From an uncultured Flavobacteriaceae bacterium (GTDB lineage Bacteria; Bacteroidota; Bacteroidia; Flavobacteriales; Flavobacteriaceae), in NCBI GenBank assembly GCA_938088195.1, contig CALKEO010000054.1, positions 1 to 41,899 on the forward strand: a stretch of DNA of 41,899 bases, read 5' to 3'. The notes beneath the pieces were generated by a model. That model had not been told where the DNA came from. It searched no databases and was given only the letters and a program-made list of their open reading frames with translations. How positions within the stretch are numbered: the stretch's first letter is position 1; the number at the start of each line of letters is the position of its first letter. Shown here piece by piece: positions 24,116 through 33,136 of the stretch. Made by a program: the position numbers and the translations under genes.

Positions 24116-24976
24116 TTGAAAAATAAATATTCATTCTACATATTCATATCTTTATTGTTCTTAGTCAATTGTGAATATTTTTCAACTAAGCCAAACCTTT
24201 CAATAGCTAGAGTTAATGATAAATACTTGTTTTTTAATGAAATACAAGATAAAATACCAGCTAATTTGAGTAAAGAAGACAGTATTGTTTTTGTTCGAAA
24301 TCAGATCAATAGCTGGGCAAAAAAACATATTTTAAACCAGAAAGCTTTAATTAATTTAAGCCAGGATGAACAAAAACGACTTGATGATTTAGTTGATGCA
24401 TATAAAAGTGATCTTTATTCACATTCTTACCAGGAAAAAATGGTAATGACGACAATGGATACTTTAATTTCTGATTTAAATATTACAAGTTATTATGATT
24501 TAAGTAAGTCAAACTTTAAATTAAATCAAGATTTAGTTAAAGCTAGATTTTTAAAATTAAAAAATGACAATTATAATTTAAAAGATATAAGATCTAGATT
24601 TAAAAGATTTAATAAAGATGATGTTGAATTTTTGGATTCAATTTCTTTACAGTTTTCCTCTTTTTCATTTCAAGATTCTATATGGATTAGTAAAGAATTA
24701 TTTTTTTCAAAACTTCCAGTTTTGAAAACCTACATAAAAAATAATATTGTAAAAAAATCTCTATTTTATCAAATAGAAGACTCATTAGAATTATATTTGT
24801 TAAAAGTTAACGAGTCGGTTTACAGAAATGACATCGCACCTTTAGATTACATTAAACCAACATTAAAACAAATTCTTTTAAATAAGGAAAAATTAAACTT
24901 TGTTAGTAAATTTGAACAAGATTTAATTAAGGATGCGATAGAAAATAAAGAGTTAGAAATTTATGAAATTAAATAG
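24116..24976 (+). CDS. Lipoprotein of SurA-N-like type without isomerase domain
   Basis: Not firmly assigned. 286 residues with TTG start and lipobox (FLVNCEYF, Cys about 19), so envelope-anchored. The early segment LSIARVNDKYLFFNEIQDKIP resembles the first strand and helix of SurA/PpiC chaperone domains (as in VDGVAAVVGDYVILESDVDK of the next gene), followed by long charged helices. I see no parvulin domain, so it may be a chaperone lipoprotein without isomerase activity or a diverged relative. It overlaps the parvulin gene by 14 bases, which supports a shared job in outer-membrane protein folding. Confidence 0.7.
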   Translation: MKNKYSFYIFISLLFLVNCEYFSTKPNLSIARVNDKYLFFNEIQDKIPANLSKEDSIVFVRNQINSWAKKHILNQKALINLSQDEQKRLDDLVDAYKSDLYSHSYQEKMVMTTMDTLISDLNITSYYDLSKSNFKLNQDLVKARFLKLKNDNYNLKDIRSRFKRFNKDDVEFLDSISLQFSSFSFQDSIWISKELFFSKLPVLKTYIKNNIVKKSLFYQIEDSLELYLLKVNESVYRNDIAPLDYIKPTLKQILLNKEKLNFVSKFEQDLIKDAIENKELEIYEIK

Positions 24977-26339
24977 CCTATTATTATTAAACTTTTTTTT
25001 AATTCAATTCACTTTTGCTCAAAATGATTTGAATAATTCATTTGAACGAAACAAGATTAAAATTGATGGAGTAGCTGCAGTCGTTGGGGATTATGTTATT
25101 TTAGAGTCTGATGTAGACAAAACATTAATCGATCTTCAATCTCAAGGGGTTTCTACTCAAAATATTGGAAGATGTAGCTTGTTGGGTAAATTAATGGAGG
25201 ACAAACTTTATGCTCATCATGCCGAACAGGATAGTTTAGAGATAGATAATAATCAAATATATTCATATGTCGACAGAACCATTGATTATTTTGTAAATCA
25301 ACTAGGAAGTTTAGAAAAAGTACTAGATTTTTACAAAAAGAAAGATGAACAAACTTTTAGAAATGAACTTTTTGAAATAAATAAGATAAATCAATTGTCT
25401 GAAAAAATGCAAACTAAGATAGTTGACGAAATTGAAATCACACCAGAAGAAGTCAGACAGTTTTTTAGTTCTATCCCAAAGTACGAGAGACCAGTCTTTG
25501 GAGCTGAATTAGAAATTGCACAAATAGTGGTTAAACCTAAAGTTTCTGAAGATGATAATAGAAAAGTGGTTGAAAGATTAGAAAGTATTAGAAACGATAT
25601 CGTAGTTAATGGTTCTTCTTTTGCAACTAAAGCTATTTTATACTCTCAAGATCCAGGTTCCAGAGCAACTGGAGGAAAATATACTTTAAATAGAAATCGT
25701 CCCCAAATGGATAAGGATTTCAGGGACGCCGCTTACAGATTAAGAGAAGGTGAAATTTCTGATCCATTTAAAACTCAATTTGGTTGGCATATTGTAAAAG
25801 TAGAGAGAATAAGAGGACAGGAGGTTGATGTTAGACATATTTTACTTATTCCTGAAATAACTAATGATGCTTTAAGTGAAGCAAAAAAGAAAATTGATAT
25901 TATTAGAAAAAGAATTGTTGACCAAGATTTAACTTTTGAAGAAGCTGCAAAATCTTCCTCTGACGAAGAAGAGACTAGAAATAATGGTGGGGTCTTAATC
26001 AATCCAACTACGGGAGATACACGATTTGAATTAACAAAAATGGATCCGGTTTTATATGGTCAAGCTCAAAAATTAAAAGATAACGAAATATCATTTCCAT
26101 TACTTGAGGAAGATGAAAGGGGAATTAAAAAATACAAAATAATTAAAATAAGTAATAGGTTTGATGAACACATAGCTGATTATTCACAAGATTACATTAA
26201 AATAAAGGATTTAGCTTTGAAAGAAAAACAGTTAAAACAAATACAAAACTGGATGGTTGAAAAAATTGATGAAACCTACATCAATATAAATAAAGATAAT
26301 ATAGATTGTAATTTCATTAATAAATGGGTAAAAAAATAA
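24963..26339 (+). CDS. SurA-like periplasmic peptidyl-prolyl isomerase and chaperone
   Basis: Helps fold outer-membrane proteins in the periplasm. 458 residues: signal peptide (about 1-19, LIQFTFAQN), N-terminal chaperone domain from IDGVAAVVGDYVILESDVD, then two parvulin domains. The first, about 180-287, ends DPFKTQFGWHIVKVERIRG; the second, about 289-395, starts VDVRHILLIPEIT. The order is that of SurA. Its ATG overlaps the lipoprotein gene by 14 bases and its end overlaps ccsBA by 16, so guaB, the lipoprotein, this gene and ccsBA form a tight run. Confidence 0.9.
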   Translation: MKLNSLLLLNFFLIQFTFAQNDLNNSFERNKIKIDGVAAVVGDYVILESDVDKTLIDLQSQGVSTQNIGRCSLLGKLMEDKLYAHHAEQDSLEIDNNQIYSYVDRTIDYFVNQLGSLEKVLDFYKKKDEQTFRNELFEINKINQLSEKMQTKIVDEIEITPEEVRQFFSSIPKYERPVFGAELEIAQIVVKPKVSEDDNRKVVERLESIRNDIVVNGSSFATKAILYSQDPGSRATGGKYTLNRNRPQMDKDFRDAAYRLREGEISDPFKTQFGWHIVKVERIRGQEVDVRHILLIPEITNDALSEAKKKIDIIRKRIVDQDLTFEEAAKSSSDEEETRNNGGVLINPTTGDTRFELTKMDPVLYGQAQKLKDNEISFPLLEEDERGIKKYKIIKISNRFDEHIADYSQDYIKIKDLALKEKQLKQIQNWMVEKIDETYININKDNIDCNFINKWVKK

Positions 26340-29300
26340 TTTCCTTTTTAATTTCCACTAGATTTACCGCTGTTTTATTTATTCTATTTCCACTTTCAAT
26401 GGGTATAGGAACTTTTATTGAGAGTTACTATAATACTACAACAGCTAAAATTCTTATTTATAATGCTTGGTGGTTTGAATTAATGATGGTTTTTTTCGTT
26501 ATTAATTTTACATTTAATATTAAAAGATATAATTTATTAAGTTTTAAGAAATGGCCTGTTTTATTATTACATATTTCTTGGATTCTAATCATACTTGGTG
26601 CAGGTATTACTCGTTATATTGGTTTTGAAGGAGTTATGCCTATTAGAGAAAATGCAAGTTCTAATACTTTTCTCTCAGAAAAAACTTATTTAACAATTAA
26701 TGTTGATGGAGAAGATAATGGTCAACCTTTAAGGAAATATTTAGAAGGGGATTTATTACTTTCTGAAAGTACTAACAATTATTTTAAATGGAATTATGAC
26801 TTTAAGGGACAAGACTTTTTAGTAGAATATGTGAATTTTATTGAAAATGTAAAAGAGGGTTTAGTTGAAGATATTAATGGAACAGAATATTTAAAAATTG
26901 TTGAAGCGAGCGATGGTAATAGACATGATCATTATTTAGAATCAGGGAAAGTAACAAGTATTCATAATATATTATTTGCCTTAAACAATGATACTAAAGG
27001 GGCAATAAATATTAACTATAATGATGACGGGTCATTATCAATTAATAGTCCATTTGAAGGAAATTATATGAGAATGGCCGATCAGTTAAAAGGTAACTTA
27101 TTAACTAATACTAATCAGCCACTTATTCTAAGATCTCTGTATAACACAGCTGGATTACAGTTTGTCTTTCCTGAAAATATAATTAAAGGTAAATTTGAAA
27201 TTATAAAATCAGAGGATGATCCTACTCAACAGGATGGTTTATTTATTAAAATTTCTTCAAATGGAGATTCTAAAGTTGTTGGTTTGCTTGGTGCTAAGGG
27301 AATAGTAAATACACCAAAAAAAATTAGAGTTGACAATCTTGATTTCTCATTAAATTATGGTTCTTTAGAAAAAACTTTACCTTTTGAAATTAAACTTAAT
27401 GATTTTATTGCTGAAAAATATCCTGGGACAGAAAAGAGCTATAGTAGTTTTGAGAGCAAAGTTACAGTTATTGATGATACTAACTTTGAGTATGATATTT
27501 ATATGAACCATATATTAAATCACAAAGGATACCGTTTTTTTCAAGCCTCTTTTGACCCAGATGAAAAAGGAACAGTTTTGTCTGTTAATCATGATTTTTA
27601 CGGAACTTTAATAACCTACATTGGCTATTTTTTACTTTACATAGGATTATTGGGTATAATGTTTTTTGGAAAAACTCGATTTAAAGATTTAGCTAATAAA
27701 TTGGAAAAACTTAAACTAAAAAAACAGTCATTAATAATTTTAATGTTTTTTTTCTCAAGTTTTTCTTATGCCCAAGATGAGCATAAACATGATCAAACAA
27801 ATTTAAATCAATCAGATTCATCTATAATTGATAACCCAGTTAGTTTGGAACATGCACAAGAATTTGGAAGTTTAGTTATCCAAGATAGTGGTGGGCGTAT
27901 GAAGCCTTTAAATACTTTTGCGTCAGAACTTTTAAGAAAAGTAAGTAAATCTGATACATTTAATGGTTTAAATGCTGATCAAGTTCTAATATCAATTATT
28001 AAAAACCCAATTTCTTGGTATAATGTTCCTTTTATTTATCTTAAAAGAGGGAATGATAGTATAAGAAAGATTGCTGGCCGTAATGAAAAAGAAAAATATG
28101 CTTCTTTTGTTGATTTTTTTGATGATAGAGGATCTTACAAAATATCATCACAGTTAGAGAACGCATACAAAGCTTCTTTACCTAATCAATTTCAAAAAGA
28201 TTTTATTGAGTTAGACAGAAGAGTTAACTTACTTTTTTCTGCTTTTGAGGGTAAAATCTTAAGAATTTTTCCAATACCTAACGATATTAACAACAAATGG
28301 ATTGCTTTTCCTGATGTTCAACCTCAAGATTTTAATGGAATTGACTCTCTGTATGTTAAGAATGTGCTTCCTTTATATTTGGGTGCATTAGAAAATGATA
28401 TAAAAACTGGAGATTATGAGAATTCAAAAAAACTTTTAGAAAGCATTAGAGGGTTTCAAACTAAATATGGCTCAGAAATCCTACCCTCTGAGGACAAAAT
28501 AAAGGCAGAAATTTTATATAATAAATACGATATTTTCAAAAATCTTTTTAGTTGGTATATGTACGTAGGGACGCTAATGTTTGCATTTCTAATTTTTCAA
28601 ATATTTTATGAGAATAAGTTTATGAAAATTCTTGTATCCCTGTCAAAATACGCAATAGTAGGTTTATTCATTTTACATACACTTGGATTGATCGCTAGAT
28701 CTTATGTCTCTGGACATGCTCCATGGAGTGATGCATATGAGTCAATGATATATGTTGCTTGGGCTACAGTTGCGATGGGGCTTGCTTTTGGAAGAAAATC
28801 TAATTTAACAATAGCCTCAACTTCATTTGTAGCTGCAATGATTTTAATGATTGCTCATTGGAACTGGATGGATCCCCAAATTGCAAATTTAGTTCCAGTA
28901 TTAGATAGTTACTGGTTAATGATTCATGTTTCAGTAATAGTAGGTAGCTATGGTCCCTTTGCATTAAGTATGATATTGGGAATTGTCTCTCTCTTTTTAA
29001 TTTTAATCACAAACAAAAAAAATAAAAAAAGAGTTAATTTAAACTTACAAGAGTTAACAATTATTAATGAGCTATCTGTTACTGTAGGTTTGATAATGTT
29101 AACTATTGGAAATTTTTTGGGTGGCCAATGGGCTAATGAAAGTTGGGGAAGATATTGGGGATGGGATCCAAAGGAAACATGGGCTTTGATAAGTATTATG
29201 GTATATGCTTTTGTATTACACATGAGATTAATACCAGGACTTAAAGGTAAATGGATTTTTAATTTGATGTCAATATTAGCTTTTGCTTCGATTATGATGA

Positions 29301-29449
29301 CATATTTTGGAGTTAATTTTTATTTAACTGGATTACATTCATATGCAAGTGGAGATAAGGTCATAACACCTGATTTTGTTTATTATTCATTATTTTTTGT
29401 ACTATTATTGGGCTTTCTTTCATATTTTAAACATAAAAAGTATTATTAA
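26324..29449 (+). CDS. ccsBA: Fused cytochrome c synthetase CcsBA (ResB-ResC type)
   Basis: Exports heme and attaches it to apocytochromes c (System II). At 1041 residues it is a single polypeptide joining a ResB-like N-terminal half (four helices and a large periplasmic domain, about 1-460) to a CcsA-like C-terminal half (about 750-1041). The CcsA part carries the heme-binding WWD-type motif WGRYWGWDPKETW near residue 945, with conserved His in SGHAPWSDAYESM and LMIHVSVIVGSYG flanking it. The middle segment (about 490-750) is periplasmic and includes SGGRMKPLNTFASELLRK, common in the Bacteroidota version. The TAA stop shares a base with the next ATG. Confidence 0.93.
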   Translation: MGKKIISFLISTRFTAVLFILFPLSMGIGTFIESYYNTTTAKILIYNAWWFELMMVFFVINFTFNIKRYNLLSFKKWPVLLLHISWILIILGAGITRYIGFEGVMPIRENASSNTFLSEKTYLTINVDGEDNGQPLRKYLEGDLLLSESTNNYFKWNYDFKGQDFLVEYVNFIENVKEGLVEDINGTEYLKIVEASDGNRHDHYLESGKVTSIHNILFALNNDTKGAININYNDDGSLSINSPFEGNYMRMADQLKGNLLTNTNQPLILRSLYNTAGLQFVFPENIIKGKFEIIKSEDDPTQQDGLFIKISSNGDSKVVGLLGAKGIVNTPKKIRVDNLDFSLNYGSLEKTLPFEIKLNDFIAEKYPGTEKSYSSFESKVTVIDDTNFEYDIYMNHILNHKGYRFFQASFDPDEKGTVLSVNHDFYGTLITYIGYFLLYIGLLGIMFFGKTRFKDLANKLEKLKLKKQSLIILMFFFSSFSYAQDEHKHDQTNLNQSDSSIIDNPVSLEHAQEFGSLVIQDSGGRMKPLNTFASELLRKVSKSDTFNGLNADQVLISIIKNPISWYNVPFIYLKRGNDSIRKIAGRNEKEKYASFVDFFDDRGSYKISSQLENAYKASLPNQFQKDFIELDRRVNLLFSAFEGKILRIFPIPNDINNKWIAFPDVQPQDFNGIDSLYVKNVLPLYLGALENDIKTGDYENSKKLLESIRGFQTKYGSEILPSEDKIKAEILYNKYDIFKNLFSWYMYVGTLMFAFLIFQIFYENKFMKILVSLSKYAIVGLFILHTLGLIARSYVSGHAPWSDAYESMIYVAWATVAMGLAFGRKSNLTIASTSFVAAMILMIAHWNWMDPQIANLVPVLDSYWLMIHVSVIVGSYGPFALSMILGIVSLFLILITNKKNKKRVNLNLQELTIINELSVTVGLIMLTIGNFLGGQWANESWGRYWGWDPKETWALISIMVYAFVLHMRLIPGLKGKWIFNLMSILAFASIMMTYFGVNFYLTGLHSYASGDKVITPDFVYYSLFFVLLLGFLSYFKHKKYY

Positions 29450-29652
29450 TGTTAAAATTTTATAATAAAAATAGATGGTTAATTCTATCATTTGTTGGTA
29501 TTTTAACTTTAAGCTCTGGGTTATGTTTTTTTGGAGAAGCTTTAACACTTAAAAATAACGGCAAGGCATGGTTTTTGTTTGGTACTATTTCATTAATATT
29601 AATCAACGCTGGGGTTAGTCTTATGATTGGTGCTAATATTTATAATAAATGA
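29449..29652 (+). CDS. Small two-helix membrane protein of unknown function
   Basis: Not recognised. 67 residues with two hydrophobic helices (about 10-30 and 40-62) joined by a short charged loop (KNNGKA). The last base of the ccsBA stop is the first base of its ATG, and it overlaps the next gene by 4 bases (ATGA), so it is very probably translated as part of that operon. An accessory role in cytochrome c maturation is possible from position alone. Confidence 0.75.
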   Translation: MLKFYNKNRWLILSFVGILTLSSGLCFFGEALTLKNNGKAWFLFGTISLILINAGVSLMIGANIYNK

Positions 29653-30305
29653 ATAATAATTTTTCATCGCTGATATTGAAAATTAGATATAAATTAACTT
29701 GTGTCTTATTCTTATTTATTTATTTAAACTCTTTTGCTCAAATAGAAAGTTCTAGTAGGAAAATTGAACTTTTACCTCCAATGTCATCAACATTAAAAAA
29801 TTTAAATATCAATCCTAAAAACCCAAACTATTTTTCAATTTCCTCTGAATCAAAATCCGAAAAAAAACGAGGTAAATCCATTTTTGAATCTGAAACTTTT
29901 TTAGATCCTGGTGATATTTATATGAAGAATCTGCAAAAAGAAAAACAAAAAAAGAATTTTAATAATTATAGTAAAGGAGATTATTTGGGAGATGTTAAAA
30001 CTGGCTCTGAGTTTGTCAATGTTATTTGTCGAGACTTTGAGTATGTCGATGGGGATATGGTACGTATTTTAGTTAATGATTCCATTATAATAAACAATCT
30101 CATGCTAGAGGCAACTTTTTCAGGCTTTAAACTTCCTTTAGTTAGTGGGTTTAATAAAATAGATTTCACCGCCTTAAATCAAGGTTCATCAGGTCCAAAT
30201 ACTGCTGAGTTAAGGGTTTATGATGATAACAACAACATGATTTCATCCAATCAGTGGAATCTTTCTACTGGAGCCACCGCTACTTTTATCGTAGTTAAAC
30301 AGTAA
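29649..30305 (+). CDS. Secreted protein of unknown function at the end of the ccsBA operon
   Basis: Not recognised. 218 residues with a signal peptide (hydrophobic about 14-29, cleavage near NSFAQ), so periplasmic or secreted. Residues 30-110 are Lys/Ser-rich and probably disordered. Residues 110-218 look like a small beta-sandwich, with alternating strands (VNVICRDFEYVDGDMVRILV, FKLPLVSGFNKIDFTAL, NTAELRVYDDNNNMI) and GATATFIVVKQ as the last strand. It has an ATGA overlap with the two-helix protein. No catalytic motif is visible. Confidence 0.75.
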   Translation: MNNNFSSLILKIRYKLTCVLFLFIYLNSFAQIESSSRKIELLPPMSSTLKNLNINPKNPNYFSISSESKSEKKRGKSIFESETFLDPGDIYMKNLQKEKQKKNFNNYSKGDYLGDVKTGSEFVNVICRDFEYVDGDMVRILVNDSIIINNLMLEATFSGFKLPLVSGFNKIDFTALNQGSSGPNTAELRVYDDNNNMISSNQWNLSTGATATFIVVKQ

Positions 30306-30376
30306 TTTTTTACATTCTATAAAGTATGTTTTGTTCATATTTATTATCTTTATTTCAAATAATTTAAAAATATATT

Positions 30377-31300
30377 ATGAAAAAAATAACATTTGTTTTA
30401 ATTGCACTTATTACATTTTCTGTTAGTGCACAGAAAAAAAAGAAAAATGGAACAATTTACATAGACCACCCTGGTATTGACTTAGTTGATTCATTCACTC
30501 AAGCTTGGATTGCTGGTGATGTTGAAAAAGCTGGCTCAATGCTTTCCGATAACTTTAGAATATCAAATGGTAATAATCTAAATAAAGACGCAAAAGGATC
30601 TACAAAAGATCAGATGATGGGTAATATGAACTGGTGGGTTAATAATATGGATTATCTAAAACTAACAAGAGAGGAAGGTGCATATCCAGATGCTATTGAA
30701 TATAAAGATTCTGGCGTATGGATTCAAACTTGGGATCATCTTTATGGTGTAAATAAAGAAACAGGCGCTAAAGTAGACATGCCTGTTCACAGGTTATATA
30801 GATTAAACAAAGATGCTTCAAAAATCATTGGAATAGTTGAGTATAATAATCAAAATTCATTTAGAAATGTTCGTGATTCTTATGATGAGAGAAAAAATGG
30901 TTCTATTTACATAAATCATGAAAATATTAATAATGTAAGAAAAGCTATGTATTCATTTGCTAATGGTGATGCTGAAAAAGCATATAGTTTTTTCCATGAT
31001 AATGCTGTTTTTGTAGATATAAATGAGTCAAAAAACATGAGTAAAGATGAAATAATAGCAAGAGATACTAAAATATTTTCTAACTGGACACTAACTGGAC
31101 TTGATGAGTCTGGTTATCCTGATTACTTAGAATATGATTGGAGAAATAGTAAAGTAGTTCAATCATGGTGGAATTTTAGAATGACTAGAAATTCAGATGG
31201 TAAAAAAGTTGTTTTACCAGTTTTCTTTTTAGATGACTTTGACGATGATGGTAAAATAGTTAAAAGAAATGCTTATTGGAACGGTCAATTACTGAAATAA
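30377..31300 (+). CDS. Secreted protein with two tandem NTF2/SnoaL-like domains
   Basis: 307 residues with a signal peptide (about 1-18, cleavage near VSA-Q). Two homologous halves each begin NG[TS]IYI[DN]H (about 25 and 175), then a helix ending AGDVEKAGSMLSDN or NGDAEKAYSFFHDN, a turn and curved beta strands, the outline of NTF2-like domains. Each half has a conserved Trp near the end (SGVWIQTWDHLYG and SKVVQSWWNFRMT). NTF2-like proteins are enzymes or ligand binders; here neither role nor ligand is clear. It is a single-gene unit closed by the hairpin at 31321. Confidence 0.75.
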   Translation: MKKITFVLIALITFSVSAQKKKKNGTIYIDHPGIDLVDSFTQAWIAGDVEKAGSMLSDNFRISNGNNLNKDAKGSTKDQMMGNMNWWVNNMDYLKLTREEGAYPDAIEYKDSGVWIQTWDHLYGVNKETGAKVDMPVHRLYRLNKDASKIIGIVEYNNQNSFRNVRDSYDERKNGSIYINHENINNVRKAMYSFANGDAEKAYSFFHDNAVFVDINESKNMSKDEIIARDTKIFSNWTLTGLDESGYPDYLEYDWRNSKVVQSWWNFRMTRNSDGKKVVLPVFFLDDFDDDGKIVKRNAYWNGQLLK

Positions 31301-31320
31301 ATATTTAAATCGATTAATTG

Positions 31321-31352
31321 AAAAAACCTCATATTTTGTGAGGTTTTTTTTT
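31321..31352. terminator. Bidirectional rho-independent terminator
   Basis: CCTCA (31327-31331) and TGAGG (31339-31343), extended by A-run/T-run pairing on either side. T-rich tails on both strands can stop transcription of the NTF2-like gene and of the minus-strand phosphatase operon. Confidence 0.8.
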
Positions 31353-31356
31353 AGAA

Positions 31357-32070
31357 TTAAACAAAAGTTATCATGTCTTTTTCAAGATGAGGAAGTTCAT
31401 TAAATGACAATAGATTGAATGTTTCTTTTGAATATAAAAAAGTAGTAAAAGAAGTGTTTCTAATAGAAAAATTCAAATCTGCAATTTTCAATTCATCATT
31501 TATGTTTAATGATTCAGCTGTTATAGAGCTAATTGTTCCGCCTGATGTAAAGACTCCTGTTTTTTGATTGCTTTTTGTGTTTTTTAAAATAATAGTTAAA
31601 CCTTTTTTTACATTGTTCCTAAAGTCTTTCCATGGAATAACTCCATTAACAAATATTTTATCTTTTGCCCATAAATTCAAAAAATATTTAAATCCTAACA
31701 TTAAGTTTACTTTTTTCTTTTCAGGGTTTAGTTCTATTTCTTTCCATAATTTTTTTATTAACGGATCAGAAACAATCATTTTTGGCATTTCAATTTTCAT
31801 TGCCTCAGTTGCTTGATGCTCGTTTAGTCCTTTTAAGATAATTGGATTAGGAATTACTAATTTATTTTTTTTAAAAACTTCTGAAACTATCTCATAAGTG
31901 TGTTGCTGTCTTTGAAGTGAGCCCACATATATTTTATCAAAAAAATATTTTTTCTTTACTAAATATTTTCCAAGCTCTAGCGCCTGTAATTCTCCTTTTT
32001 TTGAAAGAACATCATAATTATCAGCCCCTAGAGATGCCTGTGCGTGTCTAAAAAAAAATATTTTACTCAT
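31357..32070 (-). CDS. Histidine-phosphatase-superfamily protein with altered second catalytic residue
   Basis: 237 residues from ATG 32070. Residues: Arg8-His9-Ala10 (FFFRHAQAS; the phospho-accepting His), Arg54 (SLQRQQHT) and a probable acid Glu84 (GLNEHQ). The place where most members have the second His (HGG) reads TSGG (Ser176-Gly-Gly), so activity may be altered; I recall similar SGG forms among relatives but cannot check. A start at 32118 is rejected because it adds 16 residues that overlap the kinase gene. One base separates it from the APH-type kinase gene, so both are probably translated from one mRNA. It may remove phosphate from a product or intermediate of that pathway (inference). 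Confidence 0.85.
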   Translation of the reverse strand: MSKIFFFRHAQASLGADNYDVLSKKGELQALELGKYLVKKKYFFDKIYVGSLQRQQHTYEIVSEVFKKNKLVIPNPIILKGLNEHQATEAMKIEMPKMIVSDPLIKKLWKEIELNPEKKKVNLMLGFKYFLNLWAKDKIFVNGVIPWKDFRNNVKKGLTIILKNTKSNQKTGVFTSGGTISSITAESLNINDELKIADLNFSIRNTSFTTFLYSKETFNLLSFNELPHLEKDMITFV

Positions 32071-32071
32071 T

Positions 32072-33136
32072 TTAAAAAAGATTTTCAATTCTATTTTTTT
32101 GAATTGACTGCCACCCAATAGTACACATTAATTGTGTCATTTTGTTCAAATTCTTGAACTTTTCGTTCGATGTTAATCCTTTGTTATAACGGTAATAAAT
32201 TTGTTGAACAATGACTGCAATTTTAAATAAACCATAGACATAGTAAAAGACTAAATCATTGATTTTTTTTTTACTTCTTTCTTCATACAGGTTAACCAAT
32301 TCCATTCTTCCTGGATTTCCTGGTTTTGCCGTTGGATAGTTAAGTGTTTGTAATATCATTTGATGGTCAGATTCCATTGTCCAATAGGCAAGAGAAGTGC
32401 CCAAATCCATAAGTGGGTCACCTAGAGTACACATTTCCCAATCTAATATAGATACTATCTTATTCCATGATTCGTCTCTAAAAACAACATTATCATACTT
32501 ATAATCATTATGTATCAAACTGGTACTATAATTTGTTGGCATATTTTTTTTTAACCAATCCATTATTTTGTCAGATTTAGGATTTTCATCTGTTGCAGCA
32601 TTTAAATATTGTTTACTCCAATTTTTAATTTGCCTCTCCACATAACCATTTGGCTTACCTAAATCACCCAGACCAATTTTGTTAAAATCCAGTTTGTGAA
32701 GCTCTACAAATGAATCTAGCCAGTTGCTAGCTATTTTTTTATATTCTATTGCAGATATATTTCTTTTATTTGCTTCGTTTTTAGAAAGTATGACTCCTTC
32801 AATTTTTTCCATTATGTAAAATGGGGCACCAATTATAGATTTATCATCAGAATAAATGAATGCTTTTGGAGCTTTTGAAAACCCTTTGTTTAAACCTTTA
32901 AGCACTTTAAATTCACGACCCATATCATGTCCGTACTTAATTGCCCCTTTTGGTGGGCAACGTAATACTAATTCTTTATTTTCTATTTGAATTAGGTATG
33001 TTAAGTTTGAAAAGCCATTAGAAAACTGTTCAATGTAGAGTTTACTTTTTCTATTAGAAATAAAATCTTTTTTAACTAAAAAATCCTTTAAAGTTACTTT
33101 GTTCAATTCCTCACCACTTCTAACTTTTTGAATCAT
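32072..33136 (-). CDS. APH-family phosphotransferase (ACAD10/11 kinase-domain / LvaA type)
   Basis: A small-molecule kinase with the aminoglycoside-phosphotransferase fold, 354 residues. Nucleotide loop [12 protein letters not shown] (38-49), catalytic loop [13 protein letters not shown] (208-220) with Asp211 and Asn216, and metal-binding [17 protein letters not shown] (230-246), Asp232 being the DFG-equivalent. The last phrase and the length fit the group that forms the N-terminal half of mammalian ACAD10/11 and stands alone as LvaA in Pseudomonas, which phosphorylates 4-hydroxyacyl-CoA. It is not predicted to confer antibiotic resistance. It overlaps the acyl-CoA dehydrogenase gene by 4 bases (ATGA). 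Confidence 0.88.
   Translation of the reverse strand: MIQKVRSGEELNKVTLKDFLVKKDFISNRKSKLYIEQFSNGFSNLTYLIQIENKELVLRCPPKGAIKYGHDMGREFKVLKGLNKGFSKAPKAFIYSDDKSIIGAPFYIMEKIEGVILSKNEANKRNISAIEYKKIASNWLDSFVELHKLDFNKIGLGDLGKPNGYVERQIKNWSKQYLNAATDENPKSDKIMDWLKKNMPTNYSTSLIHNDYKYDNVVFRDESWNKIVSILDWEMCTLGDPLMDLGTSLAYWTMESDHQMILQTLNYPTAKPGNPGRMELVNLYEERSKKKINDLVFYYVYGLFKIAVIVQQIYYRYNKGLTSNEKFKNLNKMTQLMCTIGWQSIQKNRIENLF

Noticed and set aside
32071-32118. Upstream start for the histidine-phosphatase-fold gene
   Set aside because: It would overlap the kinase C-terminus by about 47 bases and put 16 non-conserved residues before the core MSKIFFFRHA strand.
32072-33136. Kinase as an aminoglycoside resistance gene
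   Set aside because: Same fold, but its [12 protein letters not shown] region, length and coupling to an acyl-CoA dehydrogenase fit the metabolic ACAD10/11-type kinases.
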